Positions 14,793-24,507 of a stretch of 64,000 bases of DNA are shown here, piece after piece. Each line of letters begins with the position of its first letter. The first letter of the stretch is position 1. The notes under the pieces are model-generated. The model was not told the DNA's origin, did not search any database, and saw only the letters and a program-made list of their open reading frames with translations. The translations under genes and the position numbers were made by a program. Where the stretch lies: contig NZ_JAGMUO010000101.1 in NCBI RefSeq assembly GCF_019049325.1, forward strand, positions 1,403-65,402. The letters are read 5' to 3'. Source of the stretch: Streptomyces sp. AC512_CC834 (GTDB lineage Bacteria > Actinomycetota > Actinomycetes > Streptomycetales > Streptomycetaceae).

Positions 14793-17168
14793 TTATGTGA
14801 GGCGCGTGCCGGACTCCAGAGGCGCAGCCCCTCGACCTGCGTGAAATGCGGACGAGTGAGTGGACGAGCGAGGGGAGCGGCGAAAGGCCCGCAGCCGGAG
14901 GCTGTTGGTGACCACGAAGACCGAGGAGAAGGCCATCGCCGCCCCCGCGATCATCGGGTTCAGCAGTCCCGCGGCGGCCAGTGGCAGCGCGGCCACGTTG
15001 TAGCCGAAGGCCCACACCAGGTTGCCCTTGATCGTGGACAGCGTGCGCCGGGACAGCCGGATCGCGTCCGCCGCCACCCGCAGGTCCCCGCGCACCAGCG
15101 TCAGGTCTCCCGCCTCGATGGCCGCGTCCGTCCCCGTACCCATCGCCAGGCCCAGATCGGCGGTGGCGAGCGCGGCGGCGTCGTTGACGCCGTCCCCGAC
15201 CATGGCGACCGTACGGCCCTCGGCCCGCAGCCGCTCCACCACGGCGACCTTCTCCTCGGGCAGCACCTCGGCGATCACCTCGTCGATGCCGACGGCCGCC
15301 GCGACCGACTCGGCCACCCGCCGGTTGTCGCCGGTCAGCAGGATGGGGGTCAGGCCCAGCCGGCGCAGCTCGGCCACCGCCTCGGCGCTGGACTCCTTGA
15401 CCGCGTCGGCCACGGCGACGACCCCGCGCGCCACACCGTCCCAGCCGACGACGACGGCCGTACGGCCGCTGCGCTCGGCCTCGTCCCCGGCGCGGGCGAC
15501 CTCGGGCGGCAGGGCGTCGTAGAGGCGCCCCACGGCCACCTCGCGGCCCTCCACGCGCGCGCGTACGCCGCGCCCGGGGACGTTCTCGAAGTCCTCGACG
15601 CCCGGCAGCGTGCCGCCGAGCCGCTCCTCCGCGCCGGCCGCGACCGCGCGGGCCACGGGATGCTCGGAGGCGTGCTCGACGGCGCCCGCGAGCCGCAGCA
15701 GCTCCGTCTCGTCGGTGCCCTCGGCGGCGTACACCTCGTGCAGGGTCATGCGGCCGGTGGTCACGGTGCCGGTCTTGTCCAGGACGACCGTGTCGACGCG
15801 CCGCGTGGACTCCAGGACCTCCGGGCCCTTGATGAGGATGCCGAGCTGCGCGCCGCGCCCGGTGCCGACCAGCAGCGCGGTCGGCGTGGCCAGGCCCAGC
15901 GCGCACGGGCAGGCGATGATCAGGACGGCGACGGCCGCGGTGAACGCGGCGACCGTGTCACCGGTAACGCCCAGCCAGCCGCCGAAGGTGGCGACCGCGA
16001 TCAGCAGCACGACGGGTACGAAGACCCCGGAGATCCGGTCGGCGAGCCGCTGCACCTCGGCCTTGCCGCTCTGCGCGTCCTCCACCAGCTTCGCCATCCG
16101 CGCCAGTTGCGTGTCCGCGCCGACCCGCGTCGCCTCGACCACCAGCCGGCCCCCGGCGTTGACCGTGGCGCCGGTGACGGCGTCGCCGACGGTCACGTCC
16201 ACCGGCACGGACTCGCCGGTCAGCAGGGAGGCGTCCACGGCCGAGGTGCCCTCGGCCACCGTGCCGTCGGTGGCGATCTTCTCGCCGGGCCGGACCACGA
16301 ACCGGTCGCCCACCGCCAGCCGGGCCACGGGTATCCGCACCTCGCGCCCGTCCCGCAGTACGGCGACGTCCTTGGCGCCCAGCTCCATCAACGCCCGCAG
16401 CGCGGCGCCGGCGCTGCGCTTGGAGCGGGCCTCGAGCCAGCGGCCGAGGAGCAGGAAGGCGGTGACCCCGGCGGCGGCCTCCAGGTAGATCGCGGAGGCG
16501 CCGTCCGTACGGGAGACGGTGAGGTCGAAGCCGTGCCGCATGCCCGGCATGCCCGCGTCCCCGAAGAACAGCGCCCACAGGGACCAGCCGAACGCCGCCA
16601 GCGTGCCGAGCGAGACCAGCGTGTCCATGGTGGCCGCGCCGTGCCGGAGGTTGGTCCAGGCGGCGCGGTGGAAGGGCAGCCCGCCCCAGACGACGACGGG
16701 CGCGGCCAGGGTGAGCGAGAGCCACTGCCAGTTGTCGAACTGGAGCGCCGGGACCATCGCGAGCAGCACGACCGGGGCGGCGAGGAGGACCGAGACGACC
16801 AGGCGGTGACGCAGGGCCGACAGCTCGGGGTCCTCGGCGCTCCCCGGGGGCTCGGCCTCGTCGGCGTCGGCTTCGGCGGGCTCCGGCGGCGGTGCCGGTT
16901 CCTCGGCGGAGTACCCGGTCTTCACGACGGTGGCGATCAGGTCGGCGACCGGGGTGGTCGCCGGGCGGGTGATCCGGGCCTTCTCCGTCGCGTAGTTCAC
17001 CGTGGCGGTGACACCGTCCATGCGGTTGAGCTTCTTCTCGACGCGGGCCGCGCAGGAGGCGCAGGTCATCCCGCCGATGAGCAGCTCGACCTCGGCGGGG
17101 CCGGGGTGGTCGGCGTCGGGGTCGGCGGCCGTCGTGGCGGTGCGTGAATCCGCGGTGGTGCTGGTCAT
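14793..17168 (-). CDS. copA: Copper-exporting P1B-type ATPase
   Basis: 791 aa. An N-terminal heavy-metal domain carries GMTCASC (33-39). Membrane helices surround the ion-binding CPC (in CPCALGLATPTAL, near residue 420). The phosphorylation motif DKTGT is near 463, the HP motif in EHASEHPVARAV, and the hinge GDGVNDAAAL near 657. It exports Cu(I) across the cytoplasmic membrane. copZ lies 34 bp upstream on the same strand and a CsoR-like box precedes copZ, so the pair is probably a copper-induced operon. The linker between the metal domain and first helix is Glu/Pro-rich. Confidence 0.95.
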   Translation of the reverse strand: MTSTTADSRTATTAADPDADHPGPAEVELLIGGMTCASCAARVEKKLNRMDGVTATVNYATEKARITRPATTPVADLIATVVKTGYSAEEPAPPPEPAEADADEAEPPGSAEDPELSALRHRLVVSVLLAAPVVLLAMVPALQFDNWQWLSLTLAAPVVVWGGLPFHRAAWTNLRHGAATMDTLVSLGTLAAFGWSLWALFFGDAGMPGMRHGFDLTVSRTDGASAIYLEAAAGVTAFLLLGRWLEARSKRSAGAALRALMELGAKDVAVLRDGREVRIPVARLAVGDRFVVRPGEKIATDGTVAEGTSAVDASLLTGESVPVDVTVGDAVTGATVNAGGRLVVEATRVGADTQLARMAKLVEDAQSGKAEVQRLADRISGVFVPVVLLIAVATFGGWLGVTGDTVAAFTAAVAVLIIACPCALGLATPTALLVGTGRGAQLGILIKGPEVLESTRRVDTVVLDKTGTVTTGRMTLHEVYAAEGTDETELLRLAGAVEHASEHPVARAVAAGAEERLGGTLPGVEDFENVPGRGVRARVEGREVAVGRLYDALPPEVARAGDEAERSGRTAVVVGWDGVARGVVAVADAVKESSAEAVAELRRLGLTPILLTGDNRRVAESVAAAVGIDEVIAEVLPEEKVAVVERLRAEGRTVAMVGDGVNDAAALATADLGLAMGTGTDAAIEAGDLTLVRGDLRVAADAIRLSRRTLSTIKGNLVWAFGYNVAALPLAAAGLLNPMIAGAAMAFSSVFVVTNSLRLRAFRRSPRSSTHSSAFHAGRGAAPLESGTRLT

Positions 17169-17202
17169 GGTCCGGACTCCAGAACGGTGCGTGCGCGGGG
17201 GC

Positions 17203-17442
17203 TCAGGCCCTGCCGACGAGCTCGAAGCCCGCCTCGTCCACGGCGGCGCGTACGGCCGCGTCGTCGAGGGGGGCCTCGGAGACGACGGTCACCTCGCCGG
17301 TGGAGGCGACGGCCTGCACCGAGCCGACGCCCGCGATCTCGGAGATCTCGCCGGAGACGGCGCCCTCGCAGTGGCCGCAGCTCATTCCGCTCACCTTGTA
17401 GACGGTGGTGACGGATCCCTGGGTGTCGGTCTGGGCGGTCAT
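17203..17442 (-). CDS. copZ: Copper chaperone, heavy-metal-associated domain
   Basis: 79 aa from ATG 17442 (the open frame continues upstream through the operator without family sequence). One HMA domain with MSCGHC (20-25), the Cu(I)-binding MxCxxC site, and the usual beta-alpha-beta pattern ending GFELVG. It delivers Cu(I) to CopA, encoded 34 bp downstream. A CsoR-type box lies about 90 bp before its start. Confidence 0.94.
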   Translation of the reverse strand: MTAQTDTQGSVTTVYKVSGMSCGHCEGAVSGEISEIAGVGSVQAVASTGEVTVVSEAPLDDAAVRAAVDEAGFELVGRA

Positions 17443-17528
17443 GTCGTTACTCCTCGTCTGTACGTTCGTCGGTGGTGCGTTCATGGGTGGGTACCCGTGG
17501 TCCGGTGTGGACCACTCGCCCTCCACTG

Positions 17529-17543
17529 TACCCCTAGGGGGTA
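17529..17543 (-). promoter_or_regulatory. CsoR-like copper operator
   Basis: TACCCC-TAG-GGGGTA is a near-perfect palindrome matching the G-tract pseudo-palindrome bound by actinobacterial CsoR. It lies upstream of copZ-copA and overlaps the stop codon of the GNAT gene (17534-17536). The csoR gene is not in this window. Confidence 0.75.
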
Positions 17544-18142
17544 TTAAGTGGACCCCACCCGTCACTTGCGTCGCCTCCGTGCGAGCCCCACTCGTGGTCG
17601 AGGACCGCCATCAGTACGTCGTCCACCCACACGCCGCTCCGCAGGGCCGCCTCCCGCCGTACCCCCTCCACCACGAAGCCGGCCTTCTCGTACACCCGCC
17701 GGGCCCGTGGGTTGTCGGCGTAGACCTCCAACTGGACGCGGTGCAGGCCCACCTGCTCGAAGGCGTGCCCGACGACGAGCCGCGTCGCCTCGCTGCCCAG
17801 CCCACGGCCGCGGCCCCGGGGTCCCATGAGGGTGCGGAAGGTGCAGCCGCGGGCCGACGGGTCCCAGTCGTACAGGACGACCTCGCCGACGAGTTCGCCG
17901 GTGGCGCGGTCGGTGACGGCGAGGTCGAGCCGGTCGGGGTCGGCGGTGCGCACGCCGTACCAGGAGCGCAGGCCTTCCAGGGTGAGTTCGGTGGTGGGCT
18001 CGAAGGTGAAGCGGACGACCTCGGGGTCGTTGATGATCTCCCACATCACGTCGGCGTCCTCGACGGTGAACGGCCGCAGGACGGTCTTCTCGCCGGTCAG
18101 GACGGGTTTCACGGAGAAGTCGGGGAAGTCGGGGAAGTTCAT
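17534..18142 (-). CDS. GNAT-family N-acetyltransferase (RimJ/RimL-like)
   Basis: About 202 aa from ATG 18142; a GTG at 18151 would add three residues. It has the Acetyltransf_3 layout: LRPFTVEDADVMWEIINDPE at the start, an acetyl-CoA loop with RGRGLGSEATRLVVGHAFE, and the closing ADNPRARRVYEKAGF. The substrate is unknown; relatives acetylate ribosomal protein N-termini or small amines. It lies just upstream of copZ on the same strand, but the copper operator sits between, so it is probably a separate unit. Confidence 0.9.
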   Translation of the reverse strand: MNFPDFPDFSVKPVLTGEKTVLRPFTVEDADVMWEIINDPEVVRFTFEPTTELTLEGLRSWYGVRTADPDRLDLAVTDRATGELVGEVVLYDWDPSARGCTFRTLMGPRGRGRGLGSEATRLVVGHAFEQVGLHRVQLEVYADNPRARRVYEKAGFVVEGVRREAALRSGVWVDDVLMAVLDHEWGSHGGDASDGWGPLNTP

Positions 18143-18217
18143 GCACGGCACTGTGCCCCACGTGTCCGTGGGGCACAGAACGCTTTTCCGGTCTGCCGGT
18201 TCCGGCTCCGGTTTCGT

Positions 18218-18415
18218 CTACCGGTTCCGGTTCCGGTTGCGGGGGCGGGACGCCACCCAGGCACGGACCGTGTCCGCGTACCAGTAGGGCTTACCGCCCT
18301 CCACGTGGTCGGGCGGGGGCAGCAGCCCGTGCTTGCGGTACGACCGCACGGTGTCCGGCTGGACCCGGATGTGGGCCGCGATGTCCTTGTAGGACCAGAG
18401 CCTTCGGTCGGTCAC
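18218..18415 (-). CDS. Small helix-turn-helix (MerR/excisionase-like) DNA-binding protein
   Basis: 65 aa from GTG 18415, which has GGGAGG 8 nt upstream; an ATG at 18436 is in frame but less well placed. The sequence WSYKDIAAHIRVQPDTVRSY with KHGLLPPPD reads as a winged MerR-like HTH (helix, turn, recognition helix, wing). It lacks an effector domain. The C-terminus is an Arg-Asn repeat tail (RPRNRNRNR) arising from a short DNA repeat. Target unknown. Confidence 0.8.
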   Translation of the reverse strand: MTDRRLWSYKDIAAHIRVQPDTVRSYRKHGLLPPPDHVEGGKPYWYADTVRAWVASRPRNRNRNR

Positions 18416-18601
18416 TAGTTGCACCTCCCTGCGCATGCCGCGGCGGCGGCCGGGGACGGCCGCCGGGGGGAGCCGGGCGCTGCGCTGGCGATCACCAAGC
18501 CTGTCCCGGGTGAACGACGCGGAGTGAGGGGCGGTCAGGGGCCGTTCCCGGGTGTGACGGAAGACCCGCGTGCGCGTGACATGTGTGACCCGGGGAGCGC
18601 T

Positions 18602-18623
18602 TTTGTGACACGAGTGCCACAAA
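18602..18623. promoter_or_regulatory. Imperfect 22-bp palindrome
   Basis: Outer arms TTTGTG and CACAAA with an inner CAC...GTG match 18 of 22 positions on inversion. It lies about 190 bp upstream of the small HTH gene and 126 bp upstream of the vegetative promoter. It is a candidate binding site for a dimeric regulator, identity unknown. Confidence 0.4.
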
Positions 18624-18733
18624 GGCGTACGCCGTCGTTCAGGCGCGGCGCGTTGACTGTGGCGGCGGGGGGTGCTCCGCCGTACGCCCGCGTCCCCGGC
18701 TCGCGAACGGCCACCCGGATCAAGTCGTCCGAA

Positions 18734-18777
18734 TGTCCGGACAAAACATTGACAGGCCGCACGCGCGGGGCTAGAAA
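18734..18777 (+). promoter_or_regulatory. Vegetative (HrdB-type) promoter with adjacent palindromic operator
   Basis: TTGACA (18749-18754), a 17-bp spacer and TAGAAA (18772-18777) form one of the best sigma-70 matches in the window. The perfect palindrome TGTCCGGACA (18734-18743) ends 5 bp before the -35 and is nested in AATGT...ACATT (18732-18750). The form is typical of GntR-family operators. The implied transcript runs towards mmsA with about a 400-nt leader. Confidence 0.65.
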
Positions 18778-18814
18778 CCGGGGAGACGCAAGGGCGGGCA
18801 AGAAGGGGAACGCG

Positions 18815-19180
18815 ATGGCGCACGACCTGAGGGCACACCGCCCGGTCGCCGGTTCCCCCACCGAACGCCTCCGGCGCGGGAAGGCCGCCTCGCCCTGGCA
18901 GGAGCGAGGCACGAGCGCCTACTCCCCGCTCGCACCGGCTCCGCGCCGGAGGTTTCCCGCGTCGCTGTTCCCCGCGTCGCCGATTTCGGCCTCGTCGTTT
19001 CCCGCGTCGCTGTTTCCCGTGGGTTCCGTGTCCCGTCGCGGGGCGGGCCGCCCACACTGCCCCACGTGTCTACGCGGACACCCAAACCGCAGACACAGTG
19101 TCGGGCGCGCCCGGCGCGTCCGGCTGCTGGGATGGAGTCAGTACCCACGGCACGTCTCGACCCGTCGCCGCCATCTGTGA
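18815..19180 (+). CDS. Possible 121-aa protein in the mmsA leader (doubtful)
   Basis: The ATG at 18815 follows AAGGGG at a good distance and lies about 35 nt after the predicted start of the vegetative transcript. The frame is open to 19180, just before mmsA. The first ~35 residues (MAHDLRAHRPVAGSPTE...) are unremarkable; the middle is low-complexity from a DNA repeat. No family recognised. It may be a real leader gene, a decayed gene, or chance in high-GC DNA. Confidence 0.25.
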   Translation: MAHDLRAHRPVAGSPTERLRRGKAASPWQERGTSAYSPLAPAPRRRFPASLFPASPISASSFPASLFPVGSVSRRGAGRPHCPTCLRGHPNRRHSVGRARRVRLLGWSQYPRHVSTRRRHL

Positions 19181-19194
19181 AGGAGTTCTCGGTC

Positions 19195-20697
<1,503 letters not shown>

Positions 20698-20708
20698 GGC
20701 TGCGCGGA

Positions 20709-20747
20709 CGCCCCCGGCCCGCCGAGCGACACGGCGGACCGGGGGCG
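20709..20747. terminator. Bidirectional terminator between mmsA and the lipoprotein gene
   Basis: Arms CGCCCCCGG/CCGGGGGCG continue inward across one mismatch as CCGCCG/CGGCGG around an 8-nt loop. It lies in the 58-bp convergent gap and can serve both genes. Confidence 0.75.
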
Positions 20748-20755
20748 CCGGCGGG

Positions 20756-21649
20756 TCACTGACCTATCGCCGCGTCCCGCTGCTCCCTGACCTGCTCGGT
20801 GAGGTCACCGGTCTGGGCGGCGGGCGGAGCCGTGATCTCCTCGGTGGCCCCGAACTTCACGAAGTCCATGTTCACGGTCATTCCGGCGCCGGTCTGCGAG
20901 ATCCGCACCGGCAGGTCCTTGCCGTCGACCCAGATGTCGCAGGTCAGCTTCCCGCCGTTCGCCTCCAGGGCGGCGATGGCGGCCTTCTTCTCGGCCTTGG
21001 TGAGCTTGGACTTCTCGATGTGCTCCGCGCCGACGCTGCCCCGGTAGTGGGTGGTCTCCTTGCCGAGGACGGTCTCCTCGCCGAGGTCCTCCACCTCCGT
21101 GGAGGCCGTCATGTAGCGCAGCGACGCCGTCGGGTCGGCGTTGGCCGCCATGTTGTCGGCGCCCGCCTCGCCCGTCACGGCGGCGACGTCGACGCGCATC
21201 CACTCCTTGCCCGCGATCGGGCCGCTCGGCTGGGGGTCGACGTCGTAGTAGTAGGCGCCCTCGACCATGATGACCCGCGTCGTCGGGTCGTCCTGGAGCG
21301 CGCCCATCTGCGCGGCGGCGGTGTCCATCTCGACGTCCATGGCCGCGCCGTCCCCCCAGGAGTACGTGCCGTCCATGGAGATCGGCTCGCCACCGGTCGC
21401 GGCCAGCTCCGTCGTCGTCCTGACCTCGGCGGAGCCCAGCTCCTCGGTCCGGTCGGTGGCCCGGGTGAGGGCCGCCGTGACCGTCTCCGACTTGTCGGCG
21501 GGCCTGTCGGCGGGCCGGTCGACGGTCTTGTCGGTCTTGTCGGCCTTCTCGGTCGCCGTCTTCGCGCCGCCGTCCGAGCCGCACGCGGTCGCCGCGACCA
21601 TCGCCGCCGCCGTCAGCCCCACCCAGGCAGCGGTGTATGTCAGCTTCAT
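20756..21649 (-). CDS. Putative lipoprotein (LppX/LprG-like fold suspected)
   Basis: 297 aa from ATG 21649. Signal peptide with a lipobox-like ending at Cys23 (MVAATACGS), followed by an acidic Lys/Asp-rich linker. The mature part has the alternating strand pattern and segments such as YSWGDGAAMDVEMDT and KTTHYRGSV (approximate) seen in DUF1396/LppX-type lipid-binding lipoproteins. The protein should be anchored on the outer face of the membrane. It is divergent from the hydrolase-ABC gene across 206 bp. The fold assignment is tentative. Confidence 0.85.
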   Translation of the reverse strand: MKLTYTAAWVGLTAAAMVAATACGSDGGAKTATEKADKTDKTVDRPADRPADKSETVTAALTRATDRTEELGSAEVRTTTELAATGGEPISMDGTYSWGDGAAMDVEMDTAAAQMGALQDDPTTRVIMVEGAYYYDVDPQPSGPIAGKEWMRVDVAAVTGEAGADNMAANADPTASLRYMTASTEVEDLGEETVLGKETTHYRGSVGAEHIEKSKLTKAEKKAAIAALEANGGKLTCDIWVDGKDLPVRISQTGAGMTVNMDFVKFGATEEITAPPAAQTGDLTEQVREQRDAAIGQ

Positions 21650-21855
21650 GAGTCCCCACCCGTTGCTGTGATCCTGTGATTCACCTGTGCCCAGGACTCT
21701 ACCGGGCGCCACCGACAGCGTCCGGGAGCCCGCCGGGCCGTGACCGGACTACCGCGCCCGTGGTACGCGGCACCGGCTCCGTACTTCCGTGGGAGGGCGG
21801 CCGGTTCAGCCCCGGGACTGCCCCCGTTGTCGGTGGCGGCCCGTACCGTTGACAC

Positions 21856-24507
21856 ATGGATCTTCGACTGCCCCGCGTGCGGGGGCTGCTACGGGGGCCG
21901 CGGCGGATGCTCTCCGCCGCGGCCGCCGTCGTCGTGCTCGCCGGCGCCGGGACATGGACGGCCGTCGCCGGGGACGACCCGGCCCCGGTGCGGCGCGCGG
22001 AGCGGGTGGTGGCCGTGGGCGACGGCGTGCGCCTGGACACCTCGTACTTCACGTCGGGTTCCGGCGGCCGGCGCCCCGCGGTCCTGCTCGCGCACGGCTT
22101 CGGCGGCAGCAAGGCCGACGTACGGGAGCAGGCCGAGGACCTCGCCCGGGACGGGTACGCGGTCCTCACCTGGTCCGCACGCGGCTTCGGGAAGTCCACG
22201 GGGAAGATCGGGCTGAACGCGCCGGACGGCGAGGTCGCCGACGTGTCCCGGCTGATCGACTGGCTCGCGGAGCAGCCCCAGGTCCAGCTCGACAAGGGGG
22301 GCGATCCCCGCCTCGGCATCGCGGGCGGCTCCTACGGCGGCGCCGTCGCGCTGCTCGCCGCCGGGCACGACACTCGGGTGGACGCCATCGCTCCCGCCAT
22401 CACCTACTGGAACCTCGCGGACGCGCTGTTCCCGAACGGCGTCTTCAAGAAGCTGTGGGCCGGCATCTTCGTCAACTCCGGCGGCGGCTGTGACCGGTTC
22501 GAGGCGGACCTGTGCCGCATGTACCAGCGGGTCGCCGAGTCCGGCACGCCCGACGCCGAGGCGGTGAAGCTCCTCGAGGAACGCAGTCCGCAGGCCGTGG
22601 GTGACCGCATCAAGGTGCCCACGCTGCTGACGCAGGGCCAGACCGACTCCCTCTTCCCGCTCGGCCAGGCCGACGCCGCCGCGAAGGCGATCCGGGCTAA
22701 CGGCGCGCCCGTGGACGTCGACTGGATCGCGGGCGGGCACGACGGCGGCAACCTGGAGAACGACCGTGTCGAGACGCGGGTGGACGACTGGTTCGACCGC
22801 TATCTCAAGGACGACAAGGGCGCCGACACCGGCCCCGCCTTCCGCGTCACCCGCACCGGAGGCGTCGACTCCACCGACGGACAGGCACAGTTGCGCGGCG
22901 CGAGCGCGGACCGCTACCCGGGTCTGGCGAACGGACAGCGGTCCGTGCCCCTGACCGGACGCGAGCAGAGCGTCGACAACCCGGCCGGGGCCAATCCGCC
23001 CGCCGTCTCCGCCCTCCCCGGCATCGGCGGGGCGGGCGGGCTCTCCCAGCTCTCCTCGCTCGGCGTCGGGGTGTCCCTGGACTTCCCCGGCCAGTACGCC
23101 GCGTTCGAGTCCGCCCCAGTCGGTGACGACCTGCGGATCACCGGCTCACCGACGGCCACCGTCCACGTCCGCTCCACCACCGACGACGCCGTCCTCTTCG
23201 CCAAGGTGTACGACGTCGGCCCCGGCGGCACCGCACCCGTACTGCCCTCCCAGTTGGTGACCCCCGTCCGCGTCGAGGACGCCAAGGCCGGCAAGGACGT
23301 GACGGTCACCCTCCCGGCGATCGACCACGAGGTGGAGAAGGGCCACCGCCTGCGCCTCGTCCTCGCCTCCACCGACCTCGGCTACGCCTCCCCGGCCGCC
23401 CCGGCGACGTACACCGTCTCCCTCAAGGGCGACCTGGAGGTGCCGACCGCCCCCGGCGTGACCACCGCCGCCGCCCCGCTGCCCGCGTGGGTGTGGTGGC
23501 TGCCCCTGGCCGGTCTCGCCGTCGCGCTGGCCCTGCTGTGGACGGGCCGCCGCCGTACCGTCGCACCGGCCCCGGACCCCGCCCTGGCCGACGTGCCCCT
23601 GCAGATCACCGGCCTGAGCAAGCGCTACGCCGGGTCCGCCGAGCGGTACGCGGTACGGGAGCTGTCGTTCCGGGTGGAGAAGGGCCAGGTGCTGGGCCTG
23701 CTCGGGCCCAACGGCGCCGGGAAGACGACCACCCTGCGGATGCTGATGGGCCTGATCAAGCCGGACGACGGCGAGGTCAGGGTCTTCGGCCACGCCATCC
23801 GGCCCGGCGCCCCGGTGCTCTCCCGGGTCGGCGCCTTCGTCGAGGGCGCGGGCTTCCTGCCGCACCTGTCCGGCCGGGAGAACCTGGAGCTGTACTGGCG
23901 GGCGACGGGCCGCCCGCCCGAGGACGCCCACCTGGACGAGGCCCTGGAGATCGCCGGCCTCGGCGACGCGCTCGCCCGCGCGGTGCGCACCTACTCCCAG
24001 GGCATGCGCCAACGGCTCGCCATCGCCCAGGCCATGCTCGGGCTGCCCGACCTCCTCATCCTCGACGAGCCGACCAACGGCCTGGACCCGCCGCAGATCC
24101 GCGAGATGCGCGGGGTGATGATCCGCTACGCGGAGGCCGGCCGCACCGTGATCGTCTCCAGCCACCTGCTGGCCGAGGTCGAGCAGTCCTGCACCCACCT
24201 CGTGGTCATGGACCGTGGCCGGCTGGTCCAGGCGGGCCCGGTCGCCGAGATCATCGGCTCCGGCGACACGCTCCTCGTCGGCACCGGTCTGCCCGTGGAC
24301 GAACCGCTCGTGGACAAGGTCGCCGCGCTGCCGGGCGTGGCCTCCGTCGTGCACACCGACGACGGGCTCCTGGTCCGCCTCGACACCGGCGGCACCGCGC
24401 CCGGCCTGGTCGCCGAACTGGTCCGGCTCGAGGTGCCCGTGGCATCGGTCGGTCCGCACCGCCGCCTGGAGGACGCCTTCCTCACCCTGATCGGAGGTTC
24501 CGCATGA
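21856..24507 (+). CDS. Fusion: secreted-type alpha/beta-hydrolase (S15/CocE-like) plus ABC transporter ATPase
   Basis: 883 aa with two unrelated halves. Residues 1-40 form an Arg-rich N-terminus and a membrane anchor. Residues ~50-520 are an X-Pro dipeptidyl-peptidase/CocE-type hydrolase with nucleophile Ser159 in GGSYGG, a likely His in GGHDGG, and a C-terminal jelly-roll ending near residue 535. A second membrane helix (VWWLPLAGLAVALALLW, ~547-563) leads to an ABC ATPase with Walker A GPNGAGKTT (~617), signature YSQGMRQRLA (~713) and Walker B LLILDEPTNGL (~734). This places the hydrolase outside and the ATPase inside the membrane. The permease gene overlaps by 4 bp, so together they form a transporter with a tethered external hydrolase. 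The substrate is unknown. Confidence 0.93.
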   Translation: MDLRLPRVRGLLRGPRRMLSAAAAVVVLAGAGTWTAVAGDDPAPVRRAERVVAVGDGVRLDTSYFTSGSGGRRPAVLLAHGFGGSKADVREQAEDLARDGYAVLTWSARGFGKSTGKIGLNAPDGEVADVSRLIDWLAEQPQVQLDKGGDPRLGIAGGSYGGAVALLAAGHDTRVDAIAPAITYWNLADALFPNGVFKKLWAGIFVNSGGGCDRFEADLCRMYQRVAESGTPDAEAVKLLEERSPQAVGDRIKVPTLLTQGQTDSLFPLGQADAAAKAIRANGAPVDVDWIAGGHDGGNLENDRVETRVDDWFDRYLKDDKGADTGPAFRVTRTGGVDSTDGQAQLRGASADRYPGLANGQRSVPLTGREQSVDNPAGANPPAVSALPGIGGAGGLSQLSSLGVGVSLDFPGQYAAFESAPVGDDLRITGSPTATVHVRSTTDDAVLFAKVYDVGPGGTAPVLPSQLVTPVRVEDAKAGKDVTVTLPAIDHEVEKGHRLRLVLASTDLGYASPAAPATYTVSLKGDLEVPTAPGVTTAAAPLPAWVWWLPLAGLAVALALLWTGRRRTVAPAPDPALADVPLQITGLSKRYAGSAERYAVRELSFRVEKGQVLGLLGPNGAGKTTTLRMLMGLIKPDDGEVRVFGHAIRPGAPVLSRVGAFVEGAGFLPHLSGRENLELYWRATGRPPEDAHLDEALEIAGLGDALARAVRTYSQGMRQRLAIAQAMLGLPDLLILDEPTNGLDPPQIREMRGVMIRYAEAGRTVIVSSHLLAEVEQSCTHLVVMDRGRLVQAGPVAEIIGSGDTLLVGTGLPVDEPLVDKVAALPGVASVVHTDDGLLVRLDTGGTAPGLVAELVRLEVPVASVGPHRRLEDAFLTLIGGSA

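Larger units (their letters stand above)
18416..19194. other. Long regulatory region upstream of mmsA
   Basis: 779 bp with no convincing conserved gene. It contains an imperfect 22-bp palindrome (18602-18623), a TGTCCGGACA palindrome beside a strong vegetative promoter (18734-18777), and a possible short frame from 18815. Near 18950-19020 a 17-bp sequence (TTTCCCGCGTCGCTGTT) occurs twice 45 bp apart. Confidence 0.6.

Noticed and set aside
14653..15906. Minus-strand frame of 417 codons inside copA
   Set aside because: Arg/Gly/Ala-rich alternative frame of the copper ATPase gene, no independent start or domain.
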